In this document: positions 8,774 through 18,213 of the stretch, piece after piece
How positions within the stretch are numbered: the stretch's first letter is position 1
How the letters are laid out: every line of letters starts with the position of its first letter
Assembly (NCBI GenBank): GCA_965224515.1
Contig: OZ245051.1
Span: 868,001 to 932,000 of the forward strand
DNA from: Sedimenticola_A sp040506425
GTDB taxonomy: Bacteria; Pseudomonadota; Gammaproteobacteria; Chromatiales; Chromatiaceae
Direction: 5' to 3'
Length of the DNA stretch: 64,000 nt
The notes under the pieces: generated by a model
The model's input: only the letters and a program-made list of their open reading frames with translations
Database searches by the model: none
Told to the model about the DNA's origin: nothing
Translations under genes and position numbers: made by a program

Positions 8774-11248
8774 ATGAGTGATTTCGACCCGGACGCCTTC
8801 AAGCACGACTATCTCGGCACAGAGCCGGATGACATCCAGCTCTCGATAAACAACCGGCTGGTCTACACCATCGGCAAGGACCCTTATACAGCAGTCGCCC
8901 ACGACTGGCTGCAGGCCCTCTCGTACATCACCAGGGACCGCCTGATCGAGCGCTGGATGGAGACCCATCGCCGCTACTACCGCACCGGGGCAAAGCGGGT
9001 CTACTACCTCTCGATGGAGTTTCTGATCGGGCGCAGTCTCAACAATGCCCTGCTCAATATCGGCTTCCGCGAAAACTGCGAGCAGGCATTGAAACAGCTT
9101 GGACTTGACCTGGAGGAACTCCAGGCACTGGAGCACGATGCCGCCCTCGGCAATGGCGGACTCGGGCGGCTGGCCGCCTGCATCATGGACTCCATCTCCA
9201 CCCTCGACCTGCCGGGCACCGGCTACGGCATCCGCTACGAGTACGGCATGTTTCGCCAGGCAATCGAAGAGGGGAAGCAGGTAGAGCTGCCGGAGAACTG
9301 GCTGGCCGCTGGAAATCCCTGGGAGTTCCCACGGCCAGAGGTTGTCTACAGAGTCCGCTTTGGCGGCAGAGTCATGGAGTACCAGGCCCCCGAAGGCCAT
9401 CGACGCCACCACTGGATCGAGGGTGACGAGGTACGGGCAATGGCCTACGACACGCCGATACCGGGATACCATACCGAGACCGTCAACAACCTGCGCCTCT
9501 GGTCAGCGAAGGCATCCCACGACTTTGACCTTGAGTGTTTCAACCAGGGTGACTACATCAGGGCGGTTGCCGACAAGACCATCTCGGAAAACCTCTCCAA
9601 GGTCCTCTACCCGGACGACCGCTCCAGTGAAAACCAGGAGCTGCGCCTGCGCCAGCAATACTTCTTTGTCAGCGCATCCCTGCAGGATATTCTGCGCCGC
9701 TTTCTGCAGATCAACAGCGACTTCCAGGAACTTCCTGACAAGATCGCCATCCAGCTCAACGACACCCACCCGGCTATCTCCATTCCGGAGCTGATGCGGC
9801 TACTGCTGGATGAATACCACCTGGAGTGGCGTGACGCCTGGGACATTACCACCCGCACCTTCAGCTACACCAATCACACCCTGCTGCCAGAAGCACTGGA
9901 GAGCTGGCCCGTCGGATTGCTGGAGCGTCTGCTGCCCAGGCACATGCAGATTATCTACGAGATCAACCGGCGCTTTCTCCTCACCGTGTCACATCTGCAC
10001 CCTAATGACATCGACCTGCTGCAGCGTATGTCACTGATAGAGGAGGAGGGAGGAAAGAAGGTGCGCATGGCCCACCTGGCCATCGTTGGCAGCCACAAGG
10101 TCAACGGCGTATCGGAACTGCACAGCAGCCTGCTGCAGGAGAAAACCTTTGCCGACTTCAATGCGTTTTTCCCTGACCGCTTCATCAACGTGACCAACGG
10201 GGTAACCCCCCGCCGCTGGCTCAATGAGGCCAATCCGATATTGTCGCAGCTGATCAACAGCGCCATCGGCACAGAGTGGCCCAAAGACCTGGGGCAGTTG
10301 GAACGCCTGCGCCCACTGGCTGATGACAGCGAGTTCCAACAACGCTTCATGGAAGGCAAGCGTGCCAACAAGGCCCGGCTTGCAGACCTGATCATGTTCT
10401 ACATGAGAGAGACCGTCGACCCCGACTCCCTGTTCGACGTGCAGATCAAGCGCATCCATGAATACAAACGCCAGCTGCTCAACCTGTTTAGGGTGATCGC
10501 GCTCTACAACCGGATATGCGACAACCCCGATGACGATGTCCTTCCGCGCACCGTGATACTGGCCGGAAAATCGGCCCCTGGATACCAGATGGCCAAGCTG
10601 ACCATCCAGCTCATCAATGACGTGGCATCCATCATCGACAGTGATCCTGTGGCAGCCGGCCGCCTGAAACTGATTTTCATTCCAAACTACGATGTTTCGA
10701 CAGCCAGCGACATCATCCCCGCAGCAGACCTGTCACAACAGATATCCACCGCCGGCATGGAAGCATCGGGCACGGGCAACATGAAACTTGCCCTGAATGG
10801 CGCACTGACCATGGGCACCCTGGATGGTGCCAACATCGAAATCCGGGAGCAGGTTGGCAAGGAGAACTTCTTCACCTTCGGCATGACCGCGGAAGAGATT
10901 CAGCAAAAAAGGAGACTGGGCTACGACCCTAACAAGGTCTACTCCAACGATCCGGAACTGAAGCGGGTGATCGACATGATCGGCCAGGGTTACTTCTCAC
11001 CGGAAGAGCCCAATCGCTACCATGCCATCGTTGACAGCCTGCTCAGCAAGGGCGACCACTTTATGATGCTGGCAGACTTCCGCTCCTACATGGAGAGTGA
11101 CGACGAGATGAGCAGACTCTATCGCAACCCCAAGGCCTGGGCCCGTGCTGCCATTTTGAATACCGCCGGCATGTCCCACTTCTCCTGTGACCGCACGGTC
11201 CGGGAGTATGCAGAAAAAGTGTGGGATATCACCCCACCGGCACGCTGA
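8774..11248 (+). CDS. glgP: Glycogen/maltodextrin phosphorylase
   Basis: This enzyme removes glucose-1-phosphate from the non-reducing ends of alpha-1,4-glucans in the cytoplasm using pyridoxal phosphate. The 824-residue protein has the family blocks YYLSMEFLIGRSL, DAALGNGGLGRLAAC, IQLNDTHPAISIPELM, the RIHEYKRQLLN segment and the PLP-lysine signature EASGTGNMKLALNGALT. No other glycogen genes are nearby; it stands alone downstream of purD and is followed by the oppositely oriented amgK. Substrate (glycogen versus maltodextrin) cannot be told from sequence. Confidence 0.97.
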   Translation: MSDFDPDAFKHDYLGTEPDDIQLSINNRLVYTIGKDPYTAVAHDWLQALSYITRDRLIERWMETHRRYYRTGAKRVYYLSMEFLIGRSLNNALLNIGFRENCEQALKQLGLDLEELQALEHDAALGNGGLGRLAACIMDSISTLDLPGTGYGIRYEYGMFRQAIEEGKQVELPENWLAAGNPWEFPRPEVVYRVRFGGRVMEYQAPEGHRRHHWIEGDEVRAMAYDTPIPGYHTETVNNLRLWSAKASHDFDLECFNQGDYIRAVADKTISENLSKVLYPDDRSSENQELRLRQQYFFVSASLQDILRRFLQINSDFQELPDKIAIQLNDTHPAISIPELMRLLLDEYHLEWRDAWDITTRTFSYTNHTLLPEALESWPVGLLERLLPRHMQIIYEINRRFLLTVSHLHPNDIDLLQRMSLIEEEGGKKVRMAHLAIVGSHKVNGVSELHSSLLQEKTFADFNAFFPDRFINVTNGVTPRRWLNEANPILSQLINSAIGTEWPKDLGQLERLRPLADDSEFQQRFMEGKRANKARLADLIMFYMRETVDPDSLFDVQIKRIHEYKRQLLNLFRVIALYNRICDNPDDDVLPRTVILAGKSAPGYQMAKLTIQLINDVASIIDSDPVAAGRLKLIFIPNYDVSTASDIIPAADLSQQISTAGMEASGTGNMKLALNGALTMGTLDGANIEIREQVGKENFFTFGMTAEEIQQKRRLGYDPNKVYSNDPELKRVIDMIGQGYFSPEEPNRYHAIVDSLLSKGDHFMMLADFRSYMESDDEMSRLYRNPKAWARAAILNTAGMSHFSCDRTVREYAEKVWDITPPAR

Positions 11249-11280
11249 GCGCAAGCCGCAGAGCGCTTCCAGCCGGATAC

Positions 11281-12279
11281 TCACTCTGAATACTGATCCA
11301 CCTCCGGCATGACGCGCTCTTCCAGCCATAGGCCAAATGCCTTCAGTTCAGGGTAATCAGCAGCCACTTCAACCAGATACCCCAGGGTGCGGGGGATATC
11401 CTTCAGGTATCCCTGTTTGCCGTCACGCCTGTTCAAGCGGGCGAAGATGCCACTGGCCTTCAGGTGGCGCTGGGCACCCATCAGGTCGAACCAGCGGAGA
11501 AAGCGGAACTCATCCTCCTGGCGCAGAACACCCGACTGGACGGCCAGGGAAAAATAACCCATGGCCCACGTCCTCACCCTCTCCCGGGGCCAGCGTACAT
11601 AGCAGTCCTTCAGCAGGGAGACGAGATCGTAGGTCACCGGTCCCACAACCGCATCCTGGAAATCCAGCACACCCGGATTATGGGACCCGGTAACCAGAAG
11701 ATTCCGCGAGTGGTAGTCACGGTGTACAAACACCTGGGGCTGCTCAAGCGCATTCGCGACCAGGAGATCAAACACCCCTTTCAGCAGTGTATGTTCATCC
11801 TCCCCAAGCTCCAGGTCGAGCTGTTGCTCCAGCAACCACTCATGAAACAGGGCCATCTCCCTGCGCAGCATGGGCTCATCGTAGTGCGGCAACCCCGTGC
11901 GGGGGGCGCAGGCCTGAATGATGGCAAGCGAACCGAGTGCATCACCATAGAGCCGGTCTGCTGACCCACTATCCAGCGCATCAAGATAGTGAACCAAGCC
12001 GAAGTCCTCCAGCAGCAGAAAGCCCTGTTTCAGGTCCTCCCCGTGGATCTTCGGCACATGAACCCCAAACCCTGCCAACTGCCGAGCCAGTGCAACAAAC
12101 GGGCGGCAATCCTCTTTCTCAGGTGGTGCGTCCATAGCGATGTAACTGCCACCACCAGCCAGGGTGACACGGAAATAGGAACGGAAACTGGCATCGACCG
12201 AAGCGGGCGCCAGGGTGAAATCGCTCAATCCTGAGACAGTGGAAAGCCATGCTTTCAGTGCCCGCATACGCTCATGCAT
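11281..12279 (-). CDS. amgK: N-acetylmuramate/N-acetylglucosamine kinase (APH-fold)
   Basis: Relatives next to lptD in Pseudomonas are AmgK, which phosphorylates MurNAc and GlcNAc at C1 in the cell-wall recycling route that bypasses de novo UDP-MurNAc synthesis. The APH-type kinase fold is visible: the catalytic loop VFVHRDYHSRNLL and the metal motif GVLDFQDAVVGPVTYDLVSL. ATG at 12279 is chosen because GGAAG lies eight bases upstream; an ATG at 12300 would add seven residues but has no ribosome-binding site. It is divergent from lptD, as in Pseudomonas, but the usual partner murU is not beside it. Annotation as a generic aminoglycoside phosphotransferase would be misleading. Confidence 0.82.
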   Translation of the reverse strand: MHERMRALKAWLSTVSGLSDFTLAPASVDASFRSYFRVTLAGGGSYIAMDAPPEKEDCRPFVALARQLAGFGVHVPKIHGEDLKQGFLLLEDFGLVHYLDALDSGSADRLYGDALGSLAIIQACAPRTGLPHYDEPMLRREMALFHEWLLEQQLDLELGEDEHTLLKGVFDLLVANALEQPQVFVHRDYHSRNLLVTGSHNPGVLDFQDAVVGPVTYDLVSLLKDCYVRWPRERVRTWAMGYFSLAVQSGVLRQEDEFRFLRWFDLMGAQRHLKASGIFARLNRRDGKQGYLKDIPRTLGYLVEVAADYPELKAFGLWLEERVMPEVDQYSE

Positions 12280-12492
12280 CAAATTGCTTCCAGAAATCAT
12301 TGTATTGAAACGGCAACCATTATCGGTTCTGCCATTGAAGAAAGGGCGATTCTATGCGATTTTATGCGTTCCTTGCCATTGGCCGGGAAATACAGGACAT
12401 GAGCCAACTGCTGCACGGGGGATAAACAGTGCAGCAGCCTGGCCAGCAAGCGCCGCCACAGGCCCAGAATAACAAATAACCAGAGAGTTGCC

Positions 12493-15354
12493 GTGCCAGG
12501 TAATAGAAGGATCCTTCCCATAGCCATCAGCAGCCTGCTGCTGGCGCCCGGTGTTGAAGCTGCCCCCCAATGGGATTGCAAACCAAGCCTCGGCGGAGGC
12601 TGGGACTGTTTCAAGGAGGGGGTATTGGTACCCCCGGAGCCAACGGTTATCACACAACCGGCCCCGATCACCGAAGAGCCGACCAGGCAACCAGCAACCC
12701 AAACCAGCGAACCGGCACCTGAAGCAGCGCCTGAACCCGAGGCAGCGCCTGAACCCGAGGCAGCGCCTGAACCCGAAGCTGCGCCTGAACCCGAAGCTGC
12801 GCCTGAACCCGAAGCTGCGCCTGAACCCGAAGCTGCGCCTGAACCCGAAGCTGCGCCTGAACCCGAAGCTGCGTCTGAACCCGAAGCTGCGCCTGAACCC
12901 GAAGCTGCGCCTGAACCCGAAGCTGCGCCTGAACCCGAAGCTGCGCCTGAACCCGAGGCTGCGCCTGAACCCGAGGCTGCGCCTGAGCCCGAAGCTGCGT
13001 CTGAACCCGAAGCTGCGTCTGAACCCGAAGCTGCGTCTGAACCCGAAGCTGCGTCTGAACCCGAGGCAGCGTCTGAGCTCGAGGCAGCGCCTGAAGCGGA
13101 CACCAATCAGAACAAGCCCGCCCAGGCAGTCGCCCGACCTGAAGAGGAGGCGCAACCTGCAGACGCACCTGTTGCCACCCAGCAGCCGGCAGAGACCGGG
13201 ATGGCACGAATCGACCAGGGGCTCGACTGGAACCAGTGTTCACCGGACAAGGGATTCAACGTACCACCACTCTCCCCTGCGCCAGACAACCTGACCCACG
13301 CCAGGGCCGACGGCCTGGAGTTCCAACGTAACGAGGAGATTGCGGTCCTCACCGGCAATGTCGTTGTGCGCGAGGGCGATCAGCTGGTGGAGTCAGAGCA
13401 TCTGCGTTATCACAAGAACGATGGCACCCTGGAAGCCCGTGAAGGGATCTACTTCGAGCAGCCCGGCCTCAGAATCACCGGCCAGCAGGCGACCATGCAG
13501 CTTGAGGAACACAGCGGCCAGATCGAGAATCTCGAATACCGTCTGCTGGATAAAAGCGCCCGTGGAGAGGCTGCATCCGCCATTATCGAAGACTCGGAGC
13601 GCTCCCATTTCAAGCAGGTCAATTACACCACCTGCCGCCCCGGCAACAGCGACTGGCTGCTGGCAGCAGAAGAGCTGGACGTGGATAAAGAGTCCGGTGT
13701 CGGAACCGCCAAGGACGCCAAGCTCACATTCAAGGGCGTGCCACTGTTCTACATGCCGACCATCACCTTCCCAATTGATGACCGACGCAAGTCGGGCCTG
13801 CTGATCCCCTCCGTCGGCTACAGCAGCGATAACGGGCTGGACGTTGAAGTACCCTACTACTTCAACATCGCTCCCAACATGGATGCGACACTGACACCCC
13901 GCATAATGACAGAGAGAGGCCTCATGCTGGGGGGCGAGTTCCGCTACCTGGCTGAGCGACACGAAGGCCAACTCAGAGCCGAAATACTTCCAGGCGACTC
14001 CAATGCAGCTTCGGGCATAACCAAAAACCGCGGCTCACTCTCTTACCAGGCCAAAGGCAACCCGGCGGAACGCTGGAGCTTCGACGTGGATATCAACCAG
14101 GTCTCCGACGACCAATACCTGAATGATCTCGGCAAGAGCCTGGCCGTGAGCAGCGCAACAACACAGGAGCGGCGCGGCGACCTCTGGTATCATGGCAACG
14201 GCTGGAACACCCTGCTTCGGCTGCACGACTACCAGATCGTTGGCGACACAGCCAAACCCTATGCGAAGCTGCCCCAGCTGCTGCTGAATCTGAACAAACC
14301 GAACCAGGCGGCAGGACTGACCTATCACCTGCGTGCAGAATACGTCTATTTCGACAAATCCGATGCCGTGCACGGCTCCCGCGTCGATATTCAGCCTGGC
14401 ATCAGCCTGCCCATGCGCAAGCCATGGGGTTACCTGACCCCCAAGCTCAGCGCACGCCACACCAGCTACAGCCTCGATGATCCAGCTGCAACCCTGGTTG
14501 ACGACAGCCCCAGCCGCACCCTGCCAACCTTCAGCCTGGACGGCGGCCTCTTCTACGAGCGCACCGCCAGCTGGTTTGGCAACGCAACCACCCAGACCCT
14601 GGAACCCCGCCTCTTCTACCTCTATACACCTGAGGAGGATCAGAGCAGCCTGCCGAGCTTTGACACTGCGGATTACGACTTCAGCTTTGCCAGCCTGTTC
14701 CGGGAAAACCGCTTCAGCGGATCTGACCGCGTGGGCGATGCCAACCAGCTGACCCTTGCCCTGACCAGCCGCCAGATCAGCGACCAGAGCGGTGAAGAGC
14801 TGTTCCGCGCCAGTGTAGGCCAGGTCTACTACTTCCGTGATCGCGATGTGCAGCTTACCGGCCCCAGTCAGACTGACGACAGCTCGGCCCTGGTTGCCGA
14901 AGTGGCTGCCAAGCTGGCGACCAACTGGAGGGCGCGTGCCGGCATTCAGTGGAATCCCCACAAGGATACAGACTCAACCGAAAAGGGCGCCCTCTCCATC
15001 CACTACAACGATGAGAATGAGCGGGTCTTCAACTTCGCCTATCGATTCGATGATGGGTTGCTGGAGCAGACCGATCTCTCCGCCCGCTGGCCAGTGGGCA
15101 AGCAGACCCACCTGGTGGGCCGCTGGAACTACTCCCTCCGGGACAGCATGACCATGGAGGCCTTTGGCGGCCTGGAGTTTGACAGCTGCTGCTGGAATAC
15201 ACGCCTGGTATTGAGACAACACCGCACCAGTGCCACCCTGGATCCTGATCTGGGTATATTCCTGCAGCTCGAACTCAAGGGTCTGACAGGCTTTGGGGAA
15301 AAGATCGACGAATTTCTTGAACGTGGTATCCTCGGCTACCAGTCAGACAATTGA
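12493..15354 (+). CDS. lptD: LPS-assembly protein LptD with a Glu-Pro-Ala repeat insert
   Basis: LptD is the outer-membrane barrel that, with LptE, places lipopolysaccharide in the outer leaflet. A GTG start gives a signal peptide (RRILPIAISSLLLAPGVEA), then APQWDC with the family's N-terminal cysteine. Residues about 77-200 are some 20 tandem copies of EPEAAP/EPEAAS encoded by an 18-bp unit. Next come the periplasmic beta-jellyroll (AVLTGNVVVREGDQLVESEHL) and the barrel, with the adjacent cysteines of the disulfide pair in FDSCCWNTRLVLRQ near the C-terminus. The 953-residue length exceeds E. coli LptD (784) largely because of the repeat. It heads lptD-surA-pdxA. Confidence 0.95.
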   Translation: MPGNRRILPIAISSLLLAPGVEAAPQWDCKPSLGGGWDCFKEGVLVPPEPTVITQPAPITEEPTRQPATQTSEPAPEAAPEPEAAPEPEAAPEPEAAPEPEAAPEPEAAPEPEAAPEPEAAPEPEAASEPEAAPEPEAAPEPEAAPEPEAAPEPEAAPEPEAAPEPEAASEPEAASEPEAASEPEAASEPEAASELEAAPEADTNQNKPAQAVARPEEEAQPADAPVATQQPAETGMARIDQGLDWNQCSPDKGFNVPPLSPAPDNLTHARADGLEFQRNEEIAVLTGNVVVREGDQLVESEHLRYHKNDGTLEAREGIYFEQPGLRITGQQATMQLEEHSGQIENLEYRLLDKSARGEAASAIIEDSERSHFKQVNYTTCRPGNSDWLLAAEELDVDKESGVGTAKDAKLTFKGVPLFYMPTITFPIDDRRKSGLLIPSVGYSSDNGLDVEVPYYFNIAPNMDATLTPRIMTERGLMLGGEFRYLAERHEGQLRAEILPGDSNAASGITKNRGSLSYQAKGNPAERWSFDVDINQVSDDQYLNDLGKSLAVSSATTQERRGDLWYHGNGWNTLLRLHDYQIVGDTAKPYAKLPQLLLNLNKPNQAAGLTYHLRAEYVYFDKSDAVHGSRVDIQPGISLPMRKPWGYLTPKLSARHTSYSLDDPAATLVDDSPSRTLPTFSLDGGLFYERTASWFGNATTQTLEPRLFYLYTPEEDQSSLPSFDTADYDFSFASLFRENRFSGSDRVGDANQLTLALTSRQISDQSGEELFRASVGQVYYFRDRDVQLTGPSQTDDSSALVAEVAAKLATNWRARAGIQWNPHKDTDSTEKGALSIHYNDENERVFNFAYRFDDGLLEQTDLSARWPVGKQTHLVGRWNYSLRDSMTMEAFGGLEFDSCCWNTRLVLRQHRTSATLDPDLGIFLQLELKGLTGFGEKIDEFLERGILGYQSDN
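12717..13098 (+). repeat. 18-bp tandem repeat inside lptD (EPEAAP units)
   Basis: About 20 copies of an 18-bp unit (GCGCCTGAACCCGAAGCT and close variants) encode a Glu/Pro/Ala-rich linker. Variants differ mainly by GCG-CCT versus GCG-TCT (Pro/Ser) and GAA versus GAG. Neighbouring copies are nearly identical, which indicates recent expansion and probable copy-number variation between strains. The reading frame stays open on several frames only because the unit is a multiple of three. Confidence 0.95.
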
Positions 15355-15403
15355 TAGCCGGCGGGGGACACCCCATGGCGTTAACAGACCCTAGACACGA
15401 CCT

Positions 15404-16717
15404 ATGACCTTTCGACAGTTCAAATCCGGCCTGGAAGCAACTCTTCTGGGCTTCATCCTTTTTGCCGCAGTTCAATCCGTTACAGTTGCACAGGTGAAAC
15501 CTGTAGACCGCATCGTCGCCGTAGTCGACGACGACGTTGTCGTTAAAAGCGAGTTGAACCTGGAAATGGCGAAAATCGTTGCACAGCTGCGACAGAAAAC
15601 CAACAAGCTGCCCTCCCGTGATGTGCTTGAGCGCCAGGTGCTTGAACGCCTGATTCTCAAGAAGCTGCAACTTGCCGCGGCAGAGCGGGCAGGCATCAGT
15701 ATCGGCGAAGACATTCTCGCCCAGGCAGTCGGCAATATTGCCCGCAACAACGGGCTCAGCCTACGTGAATTCCGCCAGACACTGGAACAGGGCGGCGTTA
15801 GCTTCCGCGGATTTCGCGAAAGCATCCGTGAAGAGCTGGCCATACGTAAACTGCGTGAGCAGGAGATCCGCCGCCGCATCCGCGTCACGAACCAGGAGGT
15901 CTCCGCGTTTCTGGCCCGCCAGGGCAGCGCCCTCTCAGAGCGTTCGGCCTACCATCTGCTGCACATCCTGATCTCGACGCCTGAAGGTGCCTCAGCCGAC
16001 CAGCTGGGCAGTGCCAGAGAGAAAGCCAGCGGGCTGGTCCAGAAACTGCGCGGAGGCAGCGACTTCCGCAGCCTCGCCCTGACCGAGTCTGACGGCAGGC
16101 AGGCCCTGGAGGGGGGTGACCTTGGATGGCGCCCGGCCAACCAGTTGCCCACCCTGTTCATCGACCGTGTACAGAAGATGGAGAGGGGCGATATCAGCGA
16201 CCCCATCCGTACCCCCAGCGGTTACCACATCATCATGCTTGAGGACTACAAGGGCGGAGACAAGCACATTGTAGAGCAGACCCAGGTGCGTCACATCCTG
16301 ATCAACACCAACGAGGTCACCTCCGATGATGATGCCCGTATTCGCCTGGAGCAGCTTAAACAGCGCATTGACGGCGGGGACGATTTCAGCACCCTGGCCC
16401 GCTCGCACTCCGACGACAAATCCTCTGCCATCAAGGGCGGCGATCTCGGCTGGACTTCCGCTGGCGACCTGCTGCCCCGCTTTGAAGAAGAGATGAATGA
16501 CCTGCCCCTGAACCAGGTGAGCGAACCCTTCCGAACCGACTTCGGCTGGCACATCATCGAAGTTCTGGGCCGCAGACAGCACGACAGCACCGCAGATGTG
16601 CAGAAAGCCGCTGCCCGCAAAGCGATTCAGAAACGGAAAATGTCAGAAGAGACCGAACTCTACCTGCGGCGCCTCCGGGATGAGGCCTACGTCGACATTC
16701 GACTTGCGGATATATAG
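15404..16717 (+). CDS. surA: Periplasmic chaperone / peptidyl-prolyl isomerase SurA
   Basis: SurA escorts unfolded outer-membrane proteins, LptD among them, through the periplasm. The 437-residue protein has a signal peptide (LLGFILFAAVQSVTVA), the N-terminal chaperone region (VDRIVAVVDDDVVVKSEL) and two parvulin domains at about residues 180-285 and 290-395 (both with GGDLGW and GYHIIML or GWHIIEV motifs), then a C-terminal helix. The gap of 49 bases after lptD and conserved order support an operon. Confidence 0.97.
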   Translation: MTFRQFKSGLEATLLGFILFAAVQSVTVAQVKPVDRIVAVVDDDVVVKSELNLEMAKIVAQLRQKTNKLPSRDVLERQVLERLILKKLQLAAAERAGISIGEDILAQAVGNIARNNGLSLREFRQTLEQGGVSFRGFRESIREELAIRKLREQEIRRRIRVTNQEVSAFLARQGSALSERSAYHLLHILISTPEGASADQLGSAREKASGLVQKLRGGSDFRSLALTESDGRQALEGGDLGWRPANQLPTLFIDRVQKMERGDISDPIRTPSGYHIIMLEDYKGGDKHIVEQTQVRHILINTNEVTSDDDARIRLEQLKQRIDGGDDFSTLARSHSDDKSSAIKGGDLGWTSAGDLLPRFEEEMNDLPLNQVSEPFRTDFGWHIIEVLGRRQHDSTADVQKAAARKAIQKRKMSEETELYLRRLRDEAYVDIRLADI

Positions 16718-16756
16718 TACAAAGAGCACTGGCTCAACAACCGCAGAACAAGCACC

Positions 16757-17752
16757 ATGACACCGGATCCCCTGTTAGCCGTCACACCCGGCGAACCCGC
16801 CGGTATTGGCCCTGACCTCCTGGTCCAATACGCCCAGCAACCCCGTGAAGCGTCACTGGTCGCGGTCTGCGACCCCGGGATGCTGCTCCAACGGGCTGAG
16901 CTGCTCGGCCTGCCTCTCACCATACGTCTGCTTGATCCAGGCAATCCCGTCGTGCACCACGAAGCGGGAACCGTCAGCGTCCTGCCGGTGGATATGAGGC
17001 AGGCTGCCGAACCGGGCAAGCTTAGTTCCGCCAACGCAGGTTACGTGGTCAGGAGCATTGAGGCAGCCACCGAAGGCTGCCTCAGCGGGCTCTTCACTGC
17101 CCTGGTCACAGGCCCGGTTCACAAAGGCATCATCAACGAGGCGGGGCTCCCCTTCACCGGCCATACCGAACTGCTTGCAGAGCTCACCGGTGGCGCCCGC
17201 CCTGTCATGATGCTGGCCTGCCCTGAACTACGCGTGGCCCTGGCAACCACTCACCTGCCCCTTAAGGATGTCAGTGCAGCGATCACCAGGGAATCACTCG
17301 AAGAGGTGATACGCATACTCCATGGCGACCTCAGCAACCGTTTCGGCATCGTGCGACCAAAGATCCTGGTCTGCGGCCTCAACCCTCACGCAGGGGAAGG
17401 CGGGCACCTTGGAAGCGAGGAGATCGAGACCATCGAGCCTGTTCTGGGGCAGTTGAGAGCGGAACAGATGGACCTTGTAGGCCCACTGCCTGCCGACACC
17501 CTGTTCACCCCGCGCTACCTGGAACAGGCCGATGCGGTTTTGGCCATGTACCACGACCAGGGGTTACCGGTACTTAAGCACCTCGGCTTCGGTCACGCGG
17601 TCAACATCACCCTGGGCCTGCCCATTATCCGCACCTCGGTGGACCATGGCACTGCACTGGACCTGGCGGGCACCGGAAAGGCTCAGAGCGGCAGTCTCAA
17701 GGCTGCGATTGAGTCTGCACTGTTTCTGGCAAAGTCCGGCGCTACCACCTGA
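16757..17752 (+). CDS. pdxA: 4-hydroxythreonine-4-phosphate dehydrogenase
   Basis: PdxA oxidises 4-phosphohydroxythreonine in pyridoxal phosphate synthesis. The 331-residue protein starts with AVTPGEPAGIGPDL and contains the metal and substrate motifs TGPVHKGIINEAG, FTGHTELLAE, GLNPHAGEGGHLG, MYHDQGLPVLK and VDHGTALDLAG. It follows surA in the standard lptD-surA-pdxA order. The gene that normally comes next, rsmA (ksgA), is absent here and a minus-strand block lies in its place. Confidence 0.97.
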   Translation: MTPDPLLAVTPGEPAGIGPDLLVQYAQQPREASLVAVCDPGMLLQRAELLGLPLTIRLLDPGNPVVHHEAGTVSVLPVDMRQAAEPGKLSSANAGYVVRSIEAATEGCLSGLFTALVTGPVHKGIINEAGLPFTGHTELLAELTGGARPVMMLACPELRVALATTHLPLKDVSAAITRESLEEVIRILHGDLSNRFGIVRPKILVCGLNPHAGEGGHLGSEEIETIEPVLGQLRAEQMDLVGPLPADTLFTPRYLEQADAVLAMYHDQGLPVLKHLGFGHAVNITLGLPIIRTSVDHGTALDLAGTGKAQSGSLKAAIESALFLAKSGATT

Positions 17753-17833
17753 ACAGCCGTAAGCGTTTCGCCAGGCCACGGACTGGCTTAAAGGCGTGAA
17801 CTCCCGTGGCATTCTGATTTGCCCGGGTTGGAA

Positions 17834-18103
17834 TCAAATCCCGAAACTCCCCTCACGCTCCACCTTGGCCACTCTGAGGGAAAAACCGGCATACCACTTC
17901 TCCCTGCCCATCTTCCGTGCAACCTGGTGATGCAGGTTATCGCGCCACTGACGAATGGACTCCTCGTCACGCCAGTAGGAGACCGAGATGCCGAAGCCAT
18001 CCTCCCGGGCCGATTCCAACCCCAGAAATCCGGGCTGCTCCCGGGCCAGGCGCTGCATCTGTTCTGCCATCCCAGCATAGCCTTCATGATCCTCGCTCAG
18101 CAT
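17834..18103 (-). CDS. Antibiotic-biosynthesis-monooxygenase (ABM) domain protein, start doubtful
   Basis: The 89 residues show an ABM-type ferredoxin-like fold: MAEQMQRLAREQPGFLGLESA, then ISVSYWRDEESIRQWRDN. Such proteins are small dimers, often of unknown role. The frame stays open upstream and encodes YFAVIFSS just before the first ATG, which looks like the family's first beta strand, yet there is no ATG, GTG or TTG between the upstream stop and the ATG at 18103 and no ribosome-binding site before it. Either a rare start codon is used, the protein lacks its first strand, or the gene is losing function. It lies downstream of the cyclotransferase gene on the same strand. Confidence 0.6.
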   Translation of the reverse strand: MLSEDHEGYAGMAEQMQRLAREQPGFLGLESAREDGFGISVSYWRDEESIRQWRDNLHHQVARKMGREKWYAGFSLRVAKVEREGSFGI

Positions 18104-18213
18104 GGAAGAGAAGATAACTGCAAAATAGGGGGAGAAGGGGTGACTGCAAACGACTGCATAGCTGTACCTCGCTCAGGGGACTGTAGATATTGTAACCTCT
18201 GTCCGGGCCAACA

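Noticed and set aside
12297..13243. Repetitive minus-strand and frame-shifted ORFs across the lptD repeat
   Set aside because: They are shadows of the 18-bp coding repeat; the lptD frame has the signal peptide and family domains.
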